The position numbers were made by a program, and so were the translations under genes. Shown piece after piece: positions 58,676-64,000 of a stretch of 64,000 bases of DNA. Origin of the DNA: Alkalicoccobacillus murimartini. Lineage in GTDB: Bacteria > Bacillota > Bacilli > Bacillales > Bacillaceae_D. Under the pieces are notes generated by a model that saw nothing but the letters and a program-made list of their open reading frames with translations, was not told where the DNA came from and ran no database searches. How positions within the stretch are numbered: the first letter of the stretch is position 1; each line of letters begins with the position of its first letter. The DNA lies in NCBI RefSeq assembly GCF_030813245.1, contig NZ_JAUSUA010000006.1:185982-249981 (forward strand). Direction: 5' to 3'.

Positions 58676-59089
58676 ATGAATTATTCAAAAGGAACGAATT
58701 ATGCGTTACATACTATGCTTTATCTTGCCACGCAAAAAGATAATCCTGTAGTAGGTGTGCAAGAACTAGCTAAACATCAATTGGTTTCTCCAACGTACTT
58801 GTCAAAAATATTAACGAAGCTTACGAAGTATGGACTTGTCGAATCCTATTCAGGGGCCCAAGGTGGATATCGTTTAAGTCGTGACAAGTATGAAATCTCC
58901 TTCTTGAATATAATCCAAGCGATTGAGGGGAACACGCCTTTGTTTAAAGGGTGTGATAGTAATGGCCCTGGTTGTCTAATCGAAGCAGTAATGAAAGAAT
59001 CAGAAAAGAAAATGGAAGAATATCTGCAGCTTAGAACCATTGGTGATGTTGCTGATCAACATGAGCAGACAAAACTAGAAGATGAATGA
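58676..59089 (+). CDS. Rrf2 family transcriptional regulator
   Basis: The 137-residue protein has the Rrf2 winged HTH (YALHTMLYLATQKDNPVVGVQELAKHQLVSPTYLSKILTKLTKYGLVESYSGAQGGYRL) and a C-terminal region with Cys in GCDSNGPGC. The Cys pair suggests redox or thiol sensing rather than a full iron-sulfur site, which needs three Cys. It is divergent from the thioredoxin-reductase-like gene and upstream of the sulfite reductase operon, both possible targets. Confidence 0.92.
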   Translation: MNYSKGTNYALHTMLYLATQKDNPVVGVQELAKHQLVSPTYLSKILTKLTKYGLVESYSGAQGGYRLSRDKYEISFLNIIQAIEGNTPLFKGCDSNGPGCLIEAVMKESEKKMEEYLQLRTIGDVADQHEQTKLEDE

Positions 59090-59116
59090 ATCATAAACCA
59101 AACAAATACGAATGAG

Positions 59117-59148
59117 GAAAACCGTATCTTCTAGAACGGTTTTTTTTG
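59117..59148 (+). terminator. Terminator after the Rrf2 gene
   Basis: AAAACCGT/ACGGTTTT is followed by eight T. Confidence 0.88.
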
Positions 59149-59534
59149 TTTAAAAGAATCTAAGTAGATTCTTCTTTATTAAAGATGTAAATAGTACTTA
59201 TGCAAAAGTTTTATAAGAGAAGGGTTTGTTGGGGATAGGTTGCCCCACGCTCGAAGGATACACAATTTGACGGTGCAGCCTGAATGTGTGGTTTCAAAAG
59301 AATAAGCTGTATTACTAGGTGTTGAAGGGGCTTATGGAGAATAAATAGGAATGCAACGCTATCAAAAAATAGACCTTTAGAGAAGGAAAGAAAACGTTAA
59401 ATCCTATTTGACACATAGGTTTTATAAAGTTAGGATGAGGTAGTAAATTAAGAATAGTACAAAGTAAAACTTTCTATAAAATAATGATAATAAAATAAGA
59501 TGGCAAAAATCATCGCTTTGTGAGGTGGATATCG
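59149..59534 (+). other. 386-base leader/intergenic region of cysJI
   Basis: A small hairpin GAATCT/AGATTC (59157-59172) is followed by a GC-richer block (about 59225-59345) with GGGG/CCCC and ACACA/TGTGT pairings. Then comes a candidate promoter TTGACA (59429-59434), 17 bp, TAGGAT. I see no SAM riboswitch, T-box or other class I know, and no ORF with a ribosome site. Confidence 0.5.
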
Positions 59535-61367
59535 TTGCAGCTTCATAGTCAAAATAGTCCTTTTACTAAAGAACAAGCCGACCTACTGAATCTATTACTT
59601 CCTACTTTAACGACTGAACAGAAGATCTGGATTAGTGGATATCTTGCTGCTAGTCAAACTGAAGTATCTCCATCTTCAAATGAGGGGACTGAACCTACTG
59701 TTCATTCTGCTCCGTCGGTAGATCAAAAAATAAAGGAAGTAACCATTTTATTTGGTTCGCAGACGGGAAACGGACAAAACTTGGCCGAGGAATATGCTCC
59801 TAAGCTTGAGAACAATGGATTTCAAGTGAAGGTCTCTTCAATGAATGACTTTAAAACAAAAGATCTAAAAAATATTCAAAACTTATTGATTATTGTTAGT
59901 ACTCATGGAGAAGGGGATCCGCCGGACAACGCTCTATCATTCTTTGAATTTTTACACGGAAGAAAGGCTCCTAAGCTAAACGATGTGAATTACTCCGTGC
60001 TAGCTCTTGGCGATACATCCTATGAATTCTTTTGTCAAACGGGGAAGGATATTGATCATCGACTGGAGGAATTAGGGGGTAATCGTCTATATCCACGGGT
60101 AGATTGTGATGTAGATTTCAGTGAAGATGCAACAGAGTGGATAGAAGGTATCTTATCTGGGCTGAGTGAAACACTTGAAGAGAGTCCTATCGGTGTTCCA
60201 TCTTCAACAGTTAGCCCAACGTCTGAAGGAAATCAATCGAGTTATTCTAGAACGAATCCATTTAAAGCAGAGGTTTTAGAGAACATCAATCTTAATGGAC
60301 GTGGCTCAAATAAGGAAACTAGACATTTGGAGCTATCATTAGAGGGATCAGGTCTTACGTTTGAGCCTGGTGATAGTTTAGGTATATACCCCGAGAATGA
60401 TCACTTATTAGTAGACCTTTTAATAGAGGAAACGAGTTGGGATCCCAATGCCTCCATTCAAGTGAATAAGCAAGGAGACGTTCAGACATTACGAGAGGCG
60501 TTAATTTCTCATTTTGAAATTACGGTTTTAACAAAGCCCTTATTAGAAAAAGCGGCACAGCTCTCGTCTAAAGATGAATTAAAAGCGTTACTTGAAACTG
60601 GTAAGGAAGATGAATTAAGAAGCTATCTTACTGGTCGAGATTTACTTGATTTGATACGTGATCATGGTCCTTGGAAAGCAGACGAGGTTGAATTTACTTC
60701 GATTCTCAGGAAAATACCACCGCGCTTGTACTCGATTGCTAGTAGTTATCAGGCAAATCCGGATGAAGTTCATCTAACGATTGGTGCATTAAGATATGAT
60801 TCTTATGGTCGTGAAAGGAAGGGTGTCTGTTCTGTTCAATGCGCTGAACGATTACAGCCTGGAGACACAGTTCCAATCTTTATTCAACGCAATCAAAATT
60901 TCAAGCTGCCAACGAATGAAGAAACGCCTATTATTATGGTGGGACCAGGAACTGGAGTTGCACCATTTAGATCATTTATTGAAGAGCGAGAAGAGTTAGA
61001 TATAAGCGGGAAGTCATGGCTGTTCTTTGGAGAACAGCATTTTGTTACAGACTTCTTTTATCAAATTGAATGGCAGCGTTGGATAGAGGAAGGAATATTA
61101 ACGAACTTAGATGTAGCCTTTTCTCGTGATCAAGAACAGAAGATCTATGTACAGCACCGTATGCTTGAAAAAAGCAAAGAGTTGTACGAGTGGCTAGAGG
61201 CTGGAGCGGTAGTCTATGTGTGTGGAGATGAGACGCACATGGCGCATGATGTGCATTCTACCCTACATTCAATCTTACAAACAGAAGGTGGACTAAGCTC
61301 AGATCAGGCAGAGGCTTATTTGGCAGATTTGCAGCAACAAAAACGGTATCAGAGGGACGTCTACTAA
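59535..61367 (+). CDS. cysJ: Sulfite reductase (NADPH) flavoprotein alpha subunit
   Basis: The 610-residue protein has an N-terminal flavodoxin domain (about 70-215: ILFGSQTGNGQNLAEEYA, STHGEGDPPDNA, LGDTSYEFFCQTGK), then the FAD domain (RLYSIASS) and NADPH domain (GPGTGVAPFRSFIEER, FGEQH, VYVCGDETHMAHDV). It passes electrons from NADPH to the CysI hemoprotein. TTG 59535 is 6 bases from GAGGTGG and gives MQLHSQNSPFTKEQADLLN, as in B. subtilis CysJ; GTG 59520 is rejected. cysI follows by 22 bases. Confidence 0.95.
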   Translation: MQLHSQNSPFTKEQADLLNLLLPTLTTEQKIWISGYLAASQTEVSPSSNEGTEPTVHSAPSVDQKIKEVTILFGSQTGNGQNLAEEYAPKLENNGFQVKVSSMNDFKTKDLKNIQNLLIIVSTHGEGDPPDNALSFFEFLHGRKAPKLNDVNYSVLALGDTSYEFFCQTGKDIDHRLEELGGNRLYPRVDCDVDFSEDATEWIEGILSGLSETLEESPIGVPSSTVSPTSEGNQSSYSRTNPFKAEVLENINLNGRGSNKETRHLELSLEGSGLTFEPGDSLGIYPENDHLLVDLLIEETSWDPNASIQVNKQGDVQTLREALISHFEITVLTKPLLEKAAQLSSKDELKALLETGKEDELRSYLTGRDLLDLIRDHGPWKADEVEFTSILRKIPPRLYSIASSYQANPDEVHLTIGALRYDSYGRERKGVCSVQCAERLQPGDTVPIFIQRNQNFKLPTNEETPIIMVGPGTGVAPFRSFIEEREELDISGKSWLFFGEQHFVTDFFYQIEWQRWIEEGILTNLDVAFSRDQEQKIYVQHRMLEKSKELYEWLEAGAVVYVCGDETHMAHDVHSTLHSILQTEGGLSSDQAEAYLADLQQQKRYQRDVY

Positions 61368-61389
61368 TTGATAGGCATGGGAGGAGATT

Positions 61390-63114
61390 ATGATGGTGAA
61401 GACAAATAGTGTTCATGCTCAGGAGGGACCTCCAAGTGATGTTGAACAAATCAAAGAAGAAAGCCAGTATCTACGCGGATCATTAGCTGAAACATTAAAT
61501 AATCCTTTAACCGCAGGAATTCCGGATTGGGATAACCGTTTAATGAAGTTCCATGGGAGTTATTTACAAGATGATCGTGATCTTCGTAATGAACGCCGCC
61601 AACAGAAATTAGAACCAGCCTATCAATTCATGGTAAGGGTTAGAGCCCCAGGTGGAGTAGCTACACCAGATCAATGGCTAACGATGGATCGATTGGCCCT
61701 TCAATATGGAAATGGAACATTAAAGCTTACCACCAGGCAGGCTTTTCAAATGCATGGCATTCTTAAATGGAATATGAAAAAAAGTATTAAAGAGATCAAT
61801 GATTCGCTAATGGACACTCTTGCAGCCTGTGGAGATGTGAACAGAAACGTGATGAGCAATCCAAACCCATATCAATCAGAGATTCATCAAGAAGTATATG
61901 ACTGGTCCCGTAAGCTAAGTGACTACCTGTCCCCAAGGACTCGTGCCTATCATGAAATTTGGTTAGACGAAGAAAAGGTTGTCGACAGTAAGTCAGATGA
62001 AGAAACAGAACCAATGTACGGCAAATACTATCTGCCTAGAAAATTTAAGATTGGAATTGCGATCCCGCCTTCTAATGATGTGGATGTTTATTCTCAAGAT
62101 TTAGGGTTTATTGCCATTGTAGAAGAGGGAGAGCTAAAAGGATTTAATGTAGCTGTTGGTGGAGGCATGGGCATGACTCATGGCGACACAAATACGTATC
62201 CTCAATTATCGCGTGTCATTGGATATTGTACGCCGGATCAACTGCTTGATGTAGCCGAAAAGATCATTACTATTCAAAGAGACTACGGAAATCGCTCCGT
62301 GCGCAAATATGCTCGTTTTAAATATACTATTGATGCCAGAGGTCTAGATTGGGTTAAACAAGAGTTACATAACCGATTAGGTTACGAGCTGGCCGAGGCT
62401 CATGAATACCAGTTTGACCATAATGGTGATCGCTATGGTTGGGTAAAGGGAACAAATAAAAAGTGGCACCTTACTCTATTTATACAAAATGGACGTATTG
62501 AGGATACCAAAGAGTACCCATTAATGACCGGTTTAAGAGAAATTGCTAAGGTTCATACAGGTGATTTCCGAATTAGTGCAAATCAAAATCTTGTCATCAG
62601 TAATGTAACAAGCCATAAGAAACGCAAAATTAATGAACTAGTCGAACAATATGGACTGACAGATGGGAAAGAATACTCTGCTCTTCGAAGAAGCTCAATG
62701 TCTTGTGTAGCGTTACCTACCTGTGGCATGGCAATGGCAGAGTCGGAACGATATCTTCCTTCCTTGATATCTAAGATAGAAGTATTGCTCGAGGAATCGG
62801 GTTTGCGTGAGGAGGAGATTGTGATTCGGATGGCCGGATGCCCTAATGGCTGTTCGCGGGCTGCCCTCGGTGAGATTGGATTCATCGGTAAAGCGCCAGG
62901 TAAGTATAATGTATATCTCGGAGCAGGTTTTGCTGGGCAGCGATTAAGTAAGATGTATCGAGAGAACATTGGTGAAGCAGAGATTTTAGAAACCTTAAAG
63001 CCAATCATTGTCGATTATGCAAAGCATCGTAAGGAAGGCGAGCACTTCGGGGACTTTGTAATTCGTTCAGGCTATGTAAAAGAAGTTCTTTCTGGAACAG
63101 ATTTTCATGAATGA
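61390..63114 (+). CDS. cysI: Sulfite reductase (NADPH) hemoprotein beta subunit
   Basis: The 574-residue protein has the siroheme/4Fe-4S motifs CVALPTC (C-x5-C) and CPNGC (C-x3-C) in [34 protein letters not shown] near residue 120 holds siroheme-site Arg and His. It reduces sulfite to sulfide for cysteine synthesis. GGAGGAGATT precedes two ATG codons (61390, 61393); either may serve. The operon has only cysJ and cysI, so sulfate activation genes lie elsewhere. Confidence 0.96.
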   Translation: MMVKTNSVHAQEGPPSDVEQIKEESQYLRGSLAETLNNPLTAGIPDWDNRLMKFHGSYLQDDRDLRNERRQQKLEPAYQFMVRVRAPGGVATPDQWLTMDRLALQYGNGTLKLTTRQAFQMHGILKWNMKKSIKEINDSLMDTLAACGDVNRNVMSNPNPYQSEIHQEVYDWSRKLSDYLSPRTRAYHEIWLDEEKVVDSKSDEETEPMYGKYYLPRKFKIGIAIPPSNDVDVYSQDLGFIAIVEEGELKGFNVAVGGGMGMTHGDTNTYPQLSRVIGYCTPDQLLDVAEKIITIQRDYGNRSVRKYARFKYTIDARGLDWVKQELHNRLGYELAEAHEYQFDHNGDRYGWVKGTNKKWHLTLFIQNGRIEDTKEYPLMTGLREIAKVHTGDFRISANQNLVISNVTSHKKRKINELVEQYGLTDGKEYSALRRSSMSCVALPTCGMAMAESERYLPSLISKIEVLLEESGLREEEIVIRMAGCPNGCSRAALGEIGFIGKAPGKYNVYLGAGFAGQRLSKMYRENIGEAEILETLKPIIVDYAKHRKEGEHFGDFVIRSGYVKEVLSGTDFHE

Positions 63115-63135
63115 AGGACTATGAGATGGAGGTAT

Positions 63136-63168
63136 ACAGCACCTTTTATGAAGAGGTGCTGTTATACT
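63136..63168 (+). terminator. Probable terminator after cysI
   Basis: ACAGCACCT/AGGTGCTGT forms a strong stem; the T tract is poor. Confidence 0.65.
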
Positions 63169-63224
63169 TAAACTGATTGAATAAAAAGACATCTTAAAAG
63201 TTGTTAAGTTTTTTTAAAAAACGC

Positions 63225-63253
63225 TTGATGCTTTTTGTCGGACGTGATATATT
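63225..63253 (+). promoter_or_regulatory. Promoter of the tRNA cluster
   Basis: TTGATG (63225-63230), 17 bp, TATATT (63248-63253), about 65 bases before the first tRNA. Confidence 0.7.
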
Positions 63254-63323
63254 ATTACTTGTCGTTAAGAGCGACACACTAACCAATGTTCTTCAACTGG
63301 TTGCACAATGATTGTTTTCATTT

Positions 63324-63397
63324 GCGCCCGTAGCTCAACTGGATAGAGTACTTGACTACGAATCAAGCGGTTAGAGGTTCGACTCCTCTCGGGCGCG
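63324..63397 (+). tRNA. tRNA-Arg (anticodon ACG)
   Basis: Acceptor arms GCGCCCG/CGGGCGC, anticodon arm CTTGA-CTACGAA-TCAAG, and T-loop TTCGACT are all present. The discriminator is G and the CCA end is not encoded, unlike the next three tRNAs. Confidence 0.97.
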
Positions 63398-63422
63398 CTT
63401 ATCTTTTCTATTAAATAGGCTT

Positions 63423-63499
63423 CGGGAAGTAGCTCAGCTTGGTAGAGCACTTGGTTTGGGACCAAGGGGTCGCAGGTTCAAATCCTGTCTTCCCGACCA
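63423..63499 (+). tRNA. tRNA-Pro (anticodon TGG)
   Basis: Acceptor CGGGAAG/CTTCCCG, anticodon loop TTTGGGA, T-loop TTCAAAT, CCA encoded at 63497-63499. Confidence 0.97.
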
Positions 63500-63532
63500 T
63501 TTACTATTTGGTCGTTATTACTTAAATATTGT

Positions 63533-63606
63533 GCGGGTGTAGTTTAGTGGTAAAACCTCAGCCTTCCAAGCTGATGATGTGAGTTCGATTCTCATCACCC
63601 GCTCCA
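63533..63606 (+). tRNA. tRNA-Gly (anticodon TCC)
   Basis: Acceptor GCGGGTG/CACCCGC, anticodon loop CTTCCAA, T-loop TTCGATT, CCA encoded at 63604-63606. Confidence 0.97.
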
Positions 63607-63649
63607 AATTTTATATTTGGCAGAACGTACTTTTTTTATGCCTTTTTTG

Positions 63650-63726
<77 letters not shown>

Positions 63727-63737
63727 AAAAATACTTG

Positions 63738-63766
63738 TTGACAAACGCTTCGGTGTTTGATAATAT
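63738..63766 (+). promoter_or_regulatory. rRNA operon promoter
   Basis: Consensus TTGACA (63738-63743), 17 bp, TAATAT (63761-63766). The leader after it has GTTCTTTGAAAACTGAAC (from about 63792), usual ahead of Bacillaceae 16S genes. The promoter starts 11 bases after the tRNA-Ile gene. Confidence 0.88.
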
Positions 63767-63934
63767 TTAAAAGTCGCCAATGAGCGATGCGAGTTCTTTG
63801 AAAACTGAACAAAAGCCAAGCGTACGAAGAGATACATAGTATCTCATAGTAATAAAAAAGTCGCAGTTCATTCTGTGCAATTGGAAAGTTGATGGAGACA
63901 TCAACGCCAGCAGTTGAGCAATCAACTCACCACT

Positions 63935-64000
63935 TTTATGGAGAGTTTGATCCTGGCTCAGGACGAACGCTGGCGGCGTGCCTAATACATGCAAGTCGAG
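63935..64000 (+). rRNA. 16S ribosomal RNA, 5' end (truncated by window)
   Basis: The universal 5' sequence AGAGTTTGATCCTGGCTCAG is present from about 63942, followed by GACGAACGCTGGCGGCGTGC and CTAATACATGCAAGTCGA. The exact mature 5' end is uncertain by a few bases. Only about 66 bases lie in the window. Confidence 0.98.

Noticed and set aside
59149..59534. SAM (S-box) riboswitch or T-box before cysJI
   Set aside because: Neither the S-box core (CTTATC-AAGAG, GGAGGGA) nor the T-box TGGNACCGCG sequence is present.

Overview
The window comes from a low-GC Gram-positive bacterium of the Bacillaceae. The evidence is strong AGGAGG-type ribosome binding sites, frequent TTG and GTG starts, and gene sets typical of Bacillus: DesK/DesR with a desaturase, a ydaO-type c-di-AMP riboswitch before ktrAB, an mdx/mal maltodextrin locus, and a tRNA cluster leading into a 16S rRNA gene. 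The genus cannot be fixed from sequence alone; an alkaliphilic or halotolerant relative of Bacillus is a guess. Most genes lie on the + strand and read toward the rRNA operon at the right end. No insertion sequence, prophage, CRISPR array or integrase was seen.

Layout. 1-3.3 kb: tail of an acetyltransferase-like gene, an alpha/beta hydrolase broken by one in-frame stop, a TetR regulator with a clear operator, an acetyltransferase fused to an NTF2-like domain, and two non-coding arrays of a CAAGAG motif repeated every 20-21 bp. 3.3-12.9 kb: MMPL exporter with twin operators, CorC/HlyC-type membrane protein, old yellow enzyme, nitroreductase, peptidase E with a translationally coupled mini-membrane protein, and small soluble enzymes. 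13-19.4 kb: a sigma-54 activator, its enhancer-like repeats, a -24/-12 promoter with perfect core elements, and a ketone-body operon (3-hydroxybutyrate dehydrogenase, GntP permease broken in a G8 run, short-chain fatty acid permease, CoA-transferase A and B). 19.6-32.2 kb: mostly single-gene accessory units (GNATs, a 1155-residue membrane protein, Nudix, nucleotidase, serine hydrolase behind a possible attenuator, MpsC/DUF2294 protein, a degenerate M50-like membrane protein, a GAF-STAS protein).

32.4-45.9 kb: desaturase-desK-desR cold-response locus, cytochrome P450, a chain of housecleaning enzymes (LOG, MazG, GrpB, nitronate monooxygenase, HAD phosphatase), a probably leaderless TetR gene followed by a FabF-type synthase and a GNAT, an XRE/membrane-protein pair behind a 45-bp palindrome, and a MerR-TipAS regulator. 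44.1-52.3 kb: maltodextrin locus with divergent neopullulanase, binding protein, two permeases, oligo-1,6-glucosidase and LacI regulator; no ATPase gene is present, so a shared MsmX-type ATPase elsewhere is presumed. 52.5-57.5 kb: GNAT, ABC-type ATPase, small membrane protein, TrmO-like protein, then the c-di-AMP riboswitch with a universal-stress protein, ktrA and ktrB. 57.6-63.1 kb: thioredoxin-reductase-like flavoprotein divergent from an Rrf2 regulator, then assimilatory sulfite reductase cysJI. 63.3-64 kb: tRNA-Arg, -Pro, -Gly, -Ile, an rRNA promoter and the first bases of 16S rRNA.

Two genes carry apparent disabling lesions that could also be assembly errors. The least explained sequence is the pair of 20-21 bp phased CAAGAG arrays. 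All family assignments were made by reading the translations; no database search was run.
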